This document shows positions 8,238-15,573 of a stretch of 22,472 bases of DNA, in pieces. Every line of letters begins with the position of its first letter. Within the stretch, counting starts at the first letter, position 1. The notes beneath the pieces were generated by a model. It was not told the origin of the DNA. It made no database searches and worked only from the letters and a program-made list of their open reading frames with translations. Origin of the DNA: a virus; IMG/VR virus record IMGVR_UViG_3300008055_000343, positions 1 to 22,472 of that record, one strand, 5' to 3'. Made by a program: the position numbers and the translations under genes.

Positions 8238-8905
8238 GCGAGGCTTTCAACTTCAAAGTGGACGTCAACCAGGAATCCCTCCGCAAGATCGCTGAGAATC
8301 TCGGCCAGTTCAAGCATCACCTGGCACGCCATCTGGCGACTGCCGTCAACCGCACTGCAAAGACCGTCGGCGTGGAGGCTGCACAGCAGCTCGGCAAGGT
8401 CGTCAACTTCAAGCTCCACAGCACCAACAAGCACACCTCCAAAACGTACACCAAGGCGAAGGTGCTCAAGAAGGCGGTCATCAAAAAGAACAACGCATCG
8501 CCTGACAGTCCACAGGTCACGATCAAGCTATGGAAGGGGCATGCCTTTCCAGCTCGCTGGCATGAGGCAATGGAGTACGGAAAGACTCGCAAAGGCAAAC
8601 GACTCCGATCTGGTGTTCGGTACAAGACGAACATGGGCGGCGGTTGGACCAGCGTCCTCGATGGCTTCACTGTTCGACAGTGGGGCGGCAACGTCTACAA
8701 ACGTGAAGAGGGTGGACGCAAGCTCCGAAAGATCTATGGCAAAAGCCCAGGCGACTACTTCACGCAGACCAGCATTTCCAGCGATGCCGCCCGCATCGCC
8801 GCTGAGCGACTCCCCATCGAAATCAAACGCAGGCTCCGCGAGGTCACATTGGCCGCTGAGGGCAAGATCAAACTACGCACGTCACCTGAATTAGGAACCA
8901 ACTAA
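8234..8905 (+). CDS. minor tail protein, gpZ-like
   Basis: A 223-aa, strongly basic protein. The N-terminal half has LRKIAENLGQFKHHLARHLATAVNRTAKTVGVEAAQQLGKVVNF, then a Lys-rich segment (TSKTYTKAKVLKKAVIKKNN). This is the usual form of the prophage minor tail protein Z family, which joins the tail to the head or is needed for infectious tails in lambda. The second half carries an aromatic/Gly block (RYKTNMGGGWTSVLDGFTVRQWGGNVYKR) and a C-terminal helix. It starts inside the stop of the upstream gene (ATGA) with GGTGAG before the ATG. It is followed immediately by the tail-tube gene (TAAATG). The order terminator-Z-tube is typical of siphophage tail operons. Confidence 0.7.
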   Translation: MSEAFNFKVDVNQESLRKIAENLGQFKHHLARHLATAVNRTAKTVGVEAAQQLGKVVNFKLHSTNKHTSKTYTKAKVLKKAVIKKNNASPDSPQVTIKLWKGHAFPARWHEAMEYGKTRKGKRLRSGVRYKTNMGGGWTSVLDGFTVRQWGGNVYKREEGGRKLRKIYGKSPGDYFTQTSISSDAARIAAERLPIEIKRRLREVTLAAEGKIKLRTSPELGTN

Positions 8906-9841
8906 ATGACGCTACTCAAACGCAAACGAGTCCTTGCCGCAAAGATCGAATCGACACCAGGAACCGCCGAGACTCTCACCTCGTCGGATGCAGCGTTCAA
9001 CGCTTACGACGTCATGATCCAGACCGAAACGGAAATGGAACAGCGTGAGGGCCAGGGATCGTTCGGCATGAGGCCAAGCGTCGCTGGAGGCTACAAAGGC
9101 AAGATCACGTTTAAGCACGATGCATCCTGGGACGGAACCGCCACCGAGCCGGCTTGGGCCGATACGTTCCTCCCTGCATGCGGCTGGGTCAAATCGGGCC
9201 AGGTCTACACACCTCGCACCGAGGCACCAGGCACCAACGTCAAGACGCTCACAATGGCCGTCTACATCGACGGTATGCGAAAACTGCTCCGAGGTTGCAT
9301 GGGCACCTTCAAATGGAACTGCCCGACCGGCAAAACGGCGTTCCTTGAGTTCGAGTTCACCGGCGTCTGGGAATCACCGACCGACACCGCAATCATCGCG
9401 CCAACGTATCCAACGGTCGCACCACTTCGCTACGCATCATCGACGACCACATGGAACAGCGTCGACTTGCACCTCGAGAGCCTGGTTCTCGACAGTGGAA
9501 ACACAATCCTACTTCGCGAGTCTGCTGGCACCGCCGCTGGGTTCCTGGCCGCGATCGTCACCAATCGAATCTGCACCATTACTGGCAATCCAGAATCGAA
9601 ACTCGTGGCGACCCAGGATCGCTACGGCAAACTGCTCGACTACAGCGAGCACGCACTTACTTTCGATCTCGATGGGCCGACCAACAGCAAGATCACCATC
9701 GCAGCTCCGAAAGCTCAGATCACTTCAATCTCGGAGGCCGACCGCGAGCGACTCGTGGTCGATGACATCACTTGGCAGTGCAATGCCAACGGTTCAACGG
9801 CGGACCAGGAGGTGTCAATTACCTTCACCGCTGCTACCTAG
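8906..9841 (+). CDS. major tail tube protein
   Basis: A 311-aa beta-rich protein that would polymerise into the tail tube. The beginning, LKRKRVLAAKIESTPGTAETLTSSDAAFNAYDVMIQTETEMEQREG, is the standard opening of one phage tail-tube family ('a.k.E..pGta..l...DA..a'). Further on come GYKGKITFKHD, GTFKWNCPTGKTAFLEFEFTGVWESPTD (near residues 134-160), and a final VDDITWQCNANGSTADQEVSITFTAA strand pair. The ATG follows the gpZ-like stop with no gap. The next gene is a tail-assembly chaperone, which is the expected neighbour. The 19-nt gap after this gene holds a strong ribosome-binding site for that chaperone. Confidence 0.85.
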   Translation: MTLLKRKRVLAAKIESTPGTAETLTSSDAAFNAYDVMIQTETEMEQREGQGSFGMRPSVAGGYKGKITFKHDASWDGTATEPAWADTFLPACGWVKSGQVYTPRTEAPGTNVKTLTMAVYIDGMRKLLRGCMGTFKWNCPTGKTAFLEFEFTGVWESPTDTAIIAPTYPTVAPLRYASSTTTWNSVDLHLESLVLDSGNTILLRESAGTAAGFLAAIVTNRICTITGNPESKLVATQDRYGKLLDYSEHALTFDLDGPTNSKITIAAPKAQITSISEADRERLVVDDITWQCNANGSTADQEVSITFTAAT

Positions 9842-9859
9842 TTTTTTTGAGGAGGGGTT

Positions 9860-10204
9860 ATGCCGATTTTCTTGGAACCTGATCAGTCGTTTGAAATCGT
9901 TCTCGATAGCGATGCTGACAAGCCCGTGGCCTCGCGTCCGGTGTTTGTGGCTCGCTCGCAATCGATGCGAGGTCAGCGAAAGATCATGGAAGCGATTGAC
10001 ATGCTGCACGCCGACGGCGTCACTGTCGCTCAAGTCTTTGATGCAGCGGTCGAGCAATTGAAGCGAGTCCTAACCGACTGGCGAAACATGGGTCGCGAGT
10101 ACACTGCCGACGCGATTGAGGATGTGCTCAGTTACAACGAATCGATCGAACTGTTGCGCAAGGTTGCTTACAACCAGCGAATGAGTGGCGACGAAAAAAA
10201 ATGA
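9860..10204 (+). CDS. tail assembly chaperone, upstream (G-like) part
   Basis: A 114-aa acidic, helical protein between the tail tube and the tape measure, the position of lambda gpG. It is preceded by a very strong Shine-Dalgarno stretch, GAGGAGGGG, at 9849-9857. The sequence is strand-rich at first (FEIVLDSDADKPVASRPVFVARSQS), then helical (DMLHADGVTVAQVFDAAVEQLKRVLTDWRNM, and AIEDVLSYNESIELLRKVAYNQRMSGDEKK). Such proteins keep the tape measure soluble and guide tube assembly. The last codons read GAA AAA AAA TGA within a run of eight A. This allows either termination here or -1 frameshifting into the next frame, giving a G-GT style extended product. Its homology is inferred from synteny, size and the slippery end. 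Confidence 0.75.
   Translation: MPIFLEPDQSFEIVLDSDADKPVASRPVFVARSQSMRGQRKIMEAIDMLHADGVTVAQVFDAAVEQLKRVLTDWRNMGREYTADAIEDVLSYNESIELLRKVAYNQRMSGDEKK
10195..10201 (+). other. candidate -1 frameshift site A_AAA_AAA
   Basis: Eight consecutive A residues (10194-10201) form the heptamer A AAA AAA in the zero frame, immediately followed by the TGA stop of the chaperone gene. A slip of one base backward continues in the frame of the next gene, beginning ATG ATG CGA, to give a ~228-aa fusion. Programmed -1 frameshifting at this exact locus (G/GT) is widely conserved in long-tailed phages. The alternative is plain coupling through the ATGA overlap. Confidence 0.6.
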
Positions 10205-10545
10205 TGCGAGTCGCTGCGTTGATTCGTCAGGGAAAGCTCTGCCGGCATTGCAGCGACAAGGAGTGCGTGGACATGGGAACCGACACAGAACCAATCGAGA
10301 TCGAGTGCCCGCATTGCAACGGGTCTGGGTGCTCCCATTGTGCTCAGGGGTCGGTACGCATCCAGGGTTGCCCAAATCGATTCTGCCGTCCTATCGTCGA
10401 CGTCATTGGACTGTGCGATCTCTACCAAAAAGGATTGCCACCTGTCTCTGGCGGAGCACTGGACCAGGCCGTCTGGTTCGTTGATGCACAACGTTTCTTG
10501 GAACTTGACGAACTCATGATCAAGGCGGAGGCTCACCGTGGCTAG
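10201..10545 (+). CDS. Cys-rich tail chaperone extension (T-like position)
   Basis: A 114-aa frame occupying the T position between the G-like chaperone and the tape measure. It is cysteine-rich: C14-x2-C17-x4-C22, then C36-x2-C39-x-G-x-G-x2-C44-x2-C47, which looks like the CxxCxGxG zinc repeats of DnaJ, then C57 and C62. The C-terminal half is helical (LDQAVWFVDAQRFLELDELMIKAEAH). Its ATGATG start overlaps the previous TGA and has only a poor ribosome-binding site. It may therefore be expressed mainly by re-initiation or as the C-terminal part of a frameshifted GT-like fusion. In lambda the T segment recruits the tape measure. A DnaJ-like zinc module in this role is unusual and would suit chaperoning, but the function is inferred. 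Confidence 0.7.
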   Translation: MMRVAALIRQGKLCRHCSDKECVDMGTDTEPIEIECPHCNGSGCSHCAQGSVRIQGCPNRFCRPIVDVIGLCDLYQKGLPPVSGGALDQAVWFVDAQRFLELDELMIKAEAHRG

Positions 10546-11938
10546 CGAATCCGTACAGATCCTGATCGAGGCCGAGGACAAAGCGTCTGCAAAGGTCGCT
10601 TCTGCTGCTCAGGCAATCGACCAGAATATCAAGTCGGTGAAGGACACCGGAGCCAAGGCAAAAGCCTCAACCGAGTTTATCGGCGTCCTTGCCGGTCAGC
10701 TCGGAGGAACGGAGCTGGCATCCTACGCGGGTCAACTCGCAGGCGTCACTGAAAAGGTCGGTCAATTTGCCGAGATGCAAAAGGCTGGAGGTGCTGGTGC
10801 CCTAGCGTTCAAGGCTGGTCTGGTGGGCCTCGTTGCTACGCTTGCGTTCAACGTCGGCCAGTCGATCGGCAACGCAATCTTCCAGACCGATAAATGGAAT
10901 CGCATGCTGGCGGAATCGCGTGCTCGCATTCAGGAATTGAGAGACGCTGCGAATACTGTCCGAGGCATGCGATTCGCCGAAGACCTCGAAGACGTCCAGC
11001 TTATCAAGAATCCTGAAGAACAAGCCGCAGAAGCTCGCAAGCTTTACGACTCGATCGACAAGAATCTTCAGACGGTCGAGGCTCGTTATGGCAGAAGCGT
11101 GTCTGCACTCGACAAAATGACGAATGCCACCGATGCCCTCGGTCGAGTCACTGGCGAGCGTGGCAGGAACATCGCGGCGAAGCAGGACGAGATCGCAGCC
11201 GATGTGCAACTGATTGACCAGATGCGTCAACAGAAAAACGAAATCGGAAAGATTTACGGCATTCGTGCTTTAGAGATCCAAGCCATCAAGGCCAAGCAGC
11301 AGGCCGAGGACGAAGCCGAAGCAAAACGAAAGCAGATCTCTGCCAACTCGCTTTCGCAAATGAAGGCTTTGAAGGAGCAGTACAACGAACTGACAATGGG
11401 ATCGTTGGAGGCAAAAAAAGCACAGTTGCTTGCCGAAGGTGCATCTGCCCAAGACGCTCAAATCATCGTCAACCTACAAAAGATGGTTGACCTCGAAAAA
11501 GAAAAGGCAGACGCCAAAAAGAAGGCCGACGAGGAAGAAAAAGCACGCATCCAAAAGATTGACGATCTACGCAAGAGCGAACTGGAACGACTCCAAGAAC
11601 AAAAGATCGCCATCGAACAAGGCGAACAAGCCGCCCACGCATTCCGACTCCAACAGCAGGGACTCGACCAGGGGACCGCCGAAGCGATCGCCGCAGCTCA
11701 GGCCGCAATGGACGCATCGAAAGAAAAGAAGGACTCGAAGGCAATCGAGCAGACCAGCAACGCGGCTTTTGAATCGCGATTGCTCAGTCGCGGTCCACGC
11801 GAAGACGATCAAAAGAAGATCGTCGAGAACACCAAGCTGACCGTCGAACAGCTTGGAAAGGTTGAGGAAGCGATCAAGAAACTTGAGCCTTCAAAGACAG
11901 ATCCAAAATCCAACCTAAAGATTGAGGTGATCAAGTAA
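10538..11938 (+). CDS. tape measure protein
   Basis: A 466-aa helical protein starting with GTG (10538), preceded by AAGGCGGAGG. The N-terminal segment (VQILIEAEDKASAKVASAAQAIDQNIKSV) is the usual tape-measure opening. A Gly/Ala-rich hydrophobic stretch (about residues 84-118, including AGLVGLVATLAFNVGQSIGNAIF) is the probable membrane-active segment. The remainder is long Lys/Glu/Gln coiled coil (for example IKAKQQAEDEAEAKRKQ and KADEEEKARIQKIDDLRK). Tape-measure length sets tail length at roughly 0.15 nm per residue. At 466 aa the tail would be about 70 nm, short for a siphovirus. It overlaps the upstream gene by 8 bases and the downstream gene by one (TAATG). Confidence 0.87.
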   Translation: MASESVQILIEAEDKASAKVASAAQAIDQNIKSVKDTGAKAKASTEFIGVLAGQLGGTELASYAGQLAGVTEKVGQFAEMQKAGGAGALAFKAGLVGLVATLAFNVGQSIGNAIFQTDKWNRMLAESRARIQELRDAANTVRGMRFAEDLEDVQLIKNPEEQAAEARKLYDSIDKNLQTVEARYGRSVSALDKMTNATDALGRVTGERGRNIAAKQDEIAADVQLIDQMRQQKNEIGKIYGIRALEIQAIKAKQQAEDEAEAKRKQISANSLSQMKALKEQYNELTMGSLEAKKAQLLAEGASAQDAQIIVNLQKMVDLEKEKADAKKKADEEEKARIQKIDDLRKSELERLQEQKIAIEQGEQAAHAFRLQQQGLDQGTAEAIAAAQAAMDASKEKKDSKAIEQTSNAAFESRLLSRGPREDDQKKIVENTKLTVEQLGKVEEAIKKLEPSKTDPKSNLKIEVIK

Positions 11939-12837
11939 TGCCAGCTCTTGAAGTCACCGAAATGTGGAGCAAGCCAGCTCATGACGTGCGATTGGAAGAC
12001 AACTTCCGAAAGCTCACGGTCAAGCTCCAGCGTGCCTACCAGATCACCAGCACTCCCAACGCTGTCGAGTGGGACATTTACCAAGCGACCGGAATCCCCG
12101 CTGCCGGCTCGTCCTTCAGCGAAGATTTTCCATTCGTCTACGCCGACGGTGCATCCCTCGAACGAGTCTCTCCAGTGCTATGGATGATGACTATCGATTA
12201 CAACGGCGAGATCGCACCTGGCACAGATCCCGAGGAACCTAACAATCCAATCATGGCTCCGCCTCGCATCGACTGGGACGACGTCGAAAGCGAGGAAGAA
12301 ATCGACGAGGACTTCGACGGCAAGCCCATCCAAACCGTCAACCGTGAACCGATCGAGGGAGTCAAGGCACTCATTCCCGATCAGACGGTCAGCATCAAAC
12401 GGAACATGATTAGCTTTTCGCCGTATGTACAAGCACGTTACCGCCGAGCGGTCAACTCGGACACGTTTCTAGGTTGGCCTCCTGGAACCGCAAAGCTGAT
12501 GAAGTTTTCTGCGTCCAATGTCTTTGGAGAGACTGGCGGTTATTGGGAGATCACCGCACAAATCAGATTCCGTTACCCGTACCGAACAACGGCAGAGAAG
12601 GCTTGGTACGCTCGCGTCCGTCATGAGGGATTCTACGAAAAGATTGACCTGACCGGAGGAACCACTCGCATCGTTCGAGCGGTCGACGGCAACAAAGAAC
12701 CGATGACTCGCAAAGTCCTTCTCGCCTCTGACGGTTATCGACTCCCCGTACCCGCTGAGGGCGAAGAACAGATCGCAAACTGGCTTGAGTTCAAGCTCTA
12801 CGATTCACTCCCTTTCAACGCATTAGGACTCCTTTAA
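11938..12837 (+). CDS. tail protein of unknown function (distal-tail position)
   Basis: A 299-aa protein immediately after the tape measure, where siphophages encode distal-tail or baseplate hub components. I do not recognise the family. The beginning (DVRLEDNFRKLTVKLQRAYQITSTPNAVEWDIYQATGIP) suggests strands followed by a loop. The middle is very acidic (DWDDVESEEEIDEDFDG, about 121-137). The later part (VSIKRNMISFSPYVQARYRRAVNSDTFLGWPPGTAKLMKFSASN, then GYWEITAQIRFRYPY and the C-terminal NWLEFKLYDSLPFNALGLL) looks like a folded beta domain. The pattern of 'conversion of an input then test of a filtered range of strands' resembles no enzyme. A structural role is inferred from synteny. The start overlaps the tape-measure stop (TAATG). 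Confidence 0.7.
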   Translation: MPALEVTEMWSKPAHDVRLEDNFRKLTVKLQRAYQITSTPNAVEWDIYQATGIPAAGSSFSEDFPFVYADGASLERVSPVLWMMTIDYNGEIAPGTDPEEPNNPIMAPPRIDWDDVESEEEIDEDFDGKPIQTVNREPIEGVKALIPDQTVSIKRNMISFSPYVQARYRRAVNSDTFLGWPPGTAKLMKFSASNVFGETGGYWEITAQIRFRYPYRTTAEKAWYARVRHEGFYEKIDLTGGTTRIVRAVDGNKEPMTRKVLLASDGYRLPVPAEGEEQIANWLEFKLYDSLPFNALGLL

Positions 12838-12838
12838 C

Positions 12839-13465
12839 ATGGCAACAATTGCAAACGTCACCATCCTTCTACCCGATTCCTCGATCAACGACGTCGACAT
12901 CGCAGCGAACGCGAACATCGACCCAACGAAGATGGCTCAGCGAGTCCTCGCCGAGTACGTTGTTCCGGTTCATGCGTTTCGAGTCTGGGACGCGGTCGCA
13001 TCCAATCCCGTCTCCGCAGCGGCCAGCGATGATCTCGGCTTGGTCACTGGCACCTGGGGCACCAATCCTGTCCGGATCACCGCTGGCGATCTCAAGGCCG
13101 TTGGAGCAACCACGCGACGGATCTACTTCTCGATCCCCGTTCCTCCCAACTTTGAAAACGGACAAACGATCCAAATCCGAGCCAATGCGAAGATGGAGAC
13201 AACCGTTGCCGACACCACATGCACCATCGACTTCGAGGCGTATGCTGGTTCCTCCGGATCGCCTGGTTCTGATCTTGTTACCACATCGGCGACCAGCATG
13301 AACTCGCTGACCGCATCCAATTACGACTTCACCGTCACAGGCTCTAGTCTTGCTGGAAAGCTGCTGGAATGCCGGATGTCCATCGCCTGCAACGACGCAG
13401 CGACTGGAACCGCGGTTACTCCCGCGGTCTACAAAGTTTCTCTTCTGTGCGACACACGAGGCTAA
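12839..13465 (+). CDS. beta-rich tail/virion protein
   Basis: A 208-aa protein, one base after the upstream stop. It lacks a signal peptide and has many Thr/Ser/Ala-rich strands: an N-terminal VTILLPDSSINDVDIAANANIDPTKMAQRV, then a likely jelly-roll domain (RRIYFSIPVPPNFENGQTIQIRANAKMETTVADTTCTIDFEAYA, about 95-140, and NYDFTVTGSSLAGKLLECRMSIACNDAATG, about 161-190). Amphipathic strand repeats of this kind are common in tail fibres and receptor-binding or decoration domains. I do not recognise a specific family. Its location between a distal-tail gene and other virion genes makes a tail-tip role likely. Confidence 0.65.
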   Translation: MATIANVTILLPDSSINDVDIAANANIDPTKMAQRVLAEYVVPVHAFRVWDAVASNPVSAAASDDLGLVTGTWGTNPVRITAGDLKAVGATTRRIYFSIPVPPNFENGQTIQIRANAKMETTVADTTCTIDFEAYAGSSGSPGSDLVTTSATSMNSLTASNYDFTVTGSSLAGKLLECRMSIACNDAATGTAVTPAVYKVSLLCDTRG

Positions 13466-13468
13466 TCG

Positions 13469-14155
13469 ATGCCAGACGTTGAGATCGGAGCGTTTACTCC
13501 CGAACGTGCTCGCCGAATATGGCAGGCCACGCTAGCTTTTGAGCGTGGGATCGATGTCGCTAGCACCGACATGCGTCCAGCGATCGCTCCACCGATCTAC
13601 TTCATCAATCTGTCGAGTCATACAGTTCCACCCTACGGGTGCATTCAGGTCAACGGCGTCGAGGAGATTGGGAGCCAAAACTACTTGCAGATTGCTCGAC
13701 CCTTCGACTACACAAGTTCCGTAATGGCACCGTTCCTATTGAATGGCCCTTACGAGGTCGAGGCAGGCGATCTCGGTGTTGCTCAGTCTGGACCGATCTT
13801 TCGAGCACTGACCGACGGAACCGCCTACGCATGCGGAACCAGGCTCGGACCAGCGGTAGATTCCTTTGAGCTTACCAAGGGAAGCTCCTTCACCGCGATC
13901 TCCTACGATGACATTGGAACCGACATCCTCAAGGTAATCGCATGCGAGACGCCACTACTGGCGACCGCGGGATCGCTCGGGATCGCCGGCAACAGCAGCG
14001 GAACCGTTACGGCCAGGCTCCCCGGTTCCGGCAACTGGAGTCCAGGAACTATCACCTACACCGCATGGGCACCGACTTCGACACCGATCACCGCGAATGC
14101 GATCGTGTTGATATTCCCAGTCGATGCCAAGTGGGTTGCTGTGGAGATCTGCTAA
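13469..14155 (+). CDS. virion protein of unknown function
   Basis: A 228-aa protein with an N-terminal helix (FTPERARRIWQATLAFERG) and a strand-rich body. It contains PPIYFINLSSHTVPPYGCIQVNGVEEIG (about 41-68) and a closing Gly/Thr-rich segment (AGNSSGTVTARLPGSGNWSPGTITYTAWAP, about 172-201). No catalytic motif or membrane segment is visible. It is separated by 3 bases from the previous gene and overlaps the next start by 1 (TAATG), so it belongs to the tail operon. A structural or tail-tip role is inferred from position. The family is not recognised. Confidence 0.65.
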   Translation: MPDVEIGAFTPERARRIWQATLAFERGIDVASTDMRPAIAPPIYFINLSSHTVPPYGCIQVNGVEEIGSQNYLQIARPFDYTSSVMAPFLLNGPYEVEAGDLGVAQSGPIFRALTDGTAYACGTRLGPAVDSFELTKGSSFTAISYDDIGTDILKVIACETPLLATAGSLGIAGNSSGTVTARLPGSGNWSPGTITYTAWAPTSTPITANAIVLIFPVDAKWVAVEIC

Positions 14156-15564
14156 TGGGATGTTTCGGTTCGTGCAACTGCTCACCGTGCTGCATGGATG
14201 CCGCCGAACTCGCCGAGATCGCTACCAGCGTCACTATCCTCAGGGAATCGGAAACGGACACCGTTTCGTTTGTTTCGAATGGATGCTGCCACACAGCAAC
14301 AGCGACCGACGACACCATCTATTACACGTGCGACACGCTTCTAGTCGTCGATCGGACCATCAACGAAACGATCCAAGTTTCGTCGAAGATGATCAAGTCA
14401 AAAAAGTACGTGCTGGATCCGCCTGGAACCTACCAGCAAAACGACGTGTTTTGCACATTCTTTTACGACGAGCCAGACGCAAGTGCAGCCAGCTTTTGCG
14501 ACGACGTCTACAACTGCGGAACGGTGGAACGTGCCGTCGAGCTAAAGACTCAGCGATGGATTGCGGTTCGCTGGGCCTATGGCGAAACGAAGGTATCGAT
14601 CTACAAGGGCAACATGACTTGCGAGTATGGTGGGACCATCGAGTGCAAGTACGTTGTCGAATGTGCTGTCGAGGTCCGAGCTGCTCACGGTGCTGGCTCT
14701 TGGCAGTCGACCACAAGAACCGCATCGATGAGCGGCAAATCGTCATGCTGTGAGGAAAATATCCAGGGCTACGATTTCAACAGTGGATTCCCGCCAGTTC
14801 CGATTCCAGGAGAGGAATGCACATCGACAAAGCCTTACCACGACTCGCCATTCAATTGTCCAGACGATGTCGAGTTTGGAGCAGAGGTAACGTACTGGCT
14901 GTTGCGTTATCGCGTTTACGATGCACCCGAGGACATTCCAGCAACGATCACCTTTACCGATGCAGACGTCAACGAATGCAACTTCGAGACATGCATCGAG
15001 GGCGTCGACTCACTGTGTTTCTATCCAATCGGAGCGAGCCTCGATCCGGTGACTGGCGGAACGATTCGAAGCATCGGTTATCTCTACAATTGCCAGTTCT
15101 GCTTCAACATAGGCATTGAGTGCGATGTCTGTGCCAAGTTCAGCGGCGGATACCCATGCTCATGTGAACCACGCGAAACCGATCGCACTCACTCCGAGTC
15201 TCGATTTACCGAGGACGGAATCATGGAAACGTTCAACGTCGTCAACAATCCGTTTCTCATCAAAACGACGGCTTGCCACAATCTCTTTTGGGAGAACTAC
15301 GCACCAGGCCGATGGACTCAGGATTGCGAGTCGTGCGACAACCCGATCTACCCCGGACCTCCATTAGCAGAGCAGAACGCGTGCAACTACTGGGACTGCA
15401 TCGACTGCTACTTCTCCGGTGCCGATCCCATCGTACCTGTCTATCAAATGAAGGTTGCGACTGTCGACAGCTACACGTTCTCTGTCAATTTCACCAAGCA
15501 GATTGAGCCAACCGACGAGGTTTGCATTCCATTCCCAACGGTTGTCGTTACCCTCAACACCTAA
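14155..15564 (+). CDS. cysteine-rich tail/virion protein
   Basis: A 469-aa protein with about 34 cysteines (7%), beginning MGCFGSCNCSPCCMDAAE. Cysteines continue throughout, often as CxxC or CC pairs: GCC near residue 43, SSCC near 199, NCQFC near 309, CDVCAKFSGGYPCSC near 320-334, ESCDNP near 393, NYWDCIDCYF near 410. The sequence between them is strand-rich, with no membrane segment or signal peptide, and ends in a beta strand (TVVVTLNT). The longer reading from further upstream is rejected, because ATG 14155 overlaps the previous stop (TAATG), the style used by its neighbours. Virion proteins assembled in the cytoplasm rarely have so many cysteines, so metal binding or disulfide formation is likely. 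It is probably a tail-tip or fibre protein; the specific role is unknown. Confidence 0.7.
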   Translation: MGCFGSCNCSPCCMDAAELAEIATSVTILRESETDTVSFVSNGCCHTATATDDTIYYTCDTLLVVDRTINETIQVSSKMIKSKKYVLDPPGTYQQNDVFCTFFYDEPDASAASFCDDVYNCGTVERAVELKTQRWIAVRWAYGETKVSIYKGNMTCEYGGTIECKYVVECAVEVRAAHGAGSWQSTTRTASMSGKSSCCEENIQGYDFNSGFPPVPIPGEECTSTKPYHDSPFNCPDDVEFGAEVTYWLLRYRVYDAPEDIPATITFTDADVNECNFETCIEGVDSLCFYPIGASLDPVTGGTIRSIGYLYNCQFCFNIGIECDVCAKFSGGYPCSCEPRETDRTHSESRFTEDGIMETFNVVNNPFLIKTTACHNLFWENYAPGRWTQDCESCDNPIYPGPPLAEQNACNYWDCIDCYFSGADPIVPVYQMKVATVDSYTFSVNFTKQIEPTDEVCIPFPTVVVTLNT

Positions 15565-15573
15565 CAGGCTGCC

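Noticed and set aside
13942-14154. Upstream extension of the Cys-rich protein to an earlier start
   Set aside because: It would overlap most of the previous gene's end with Arg-rich, shadow-like sequence. ATG 14155 overlaps the previous stop (TAATG), as in neighbouring genes.
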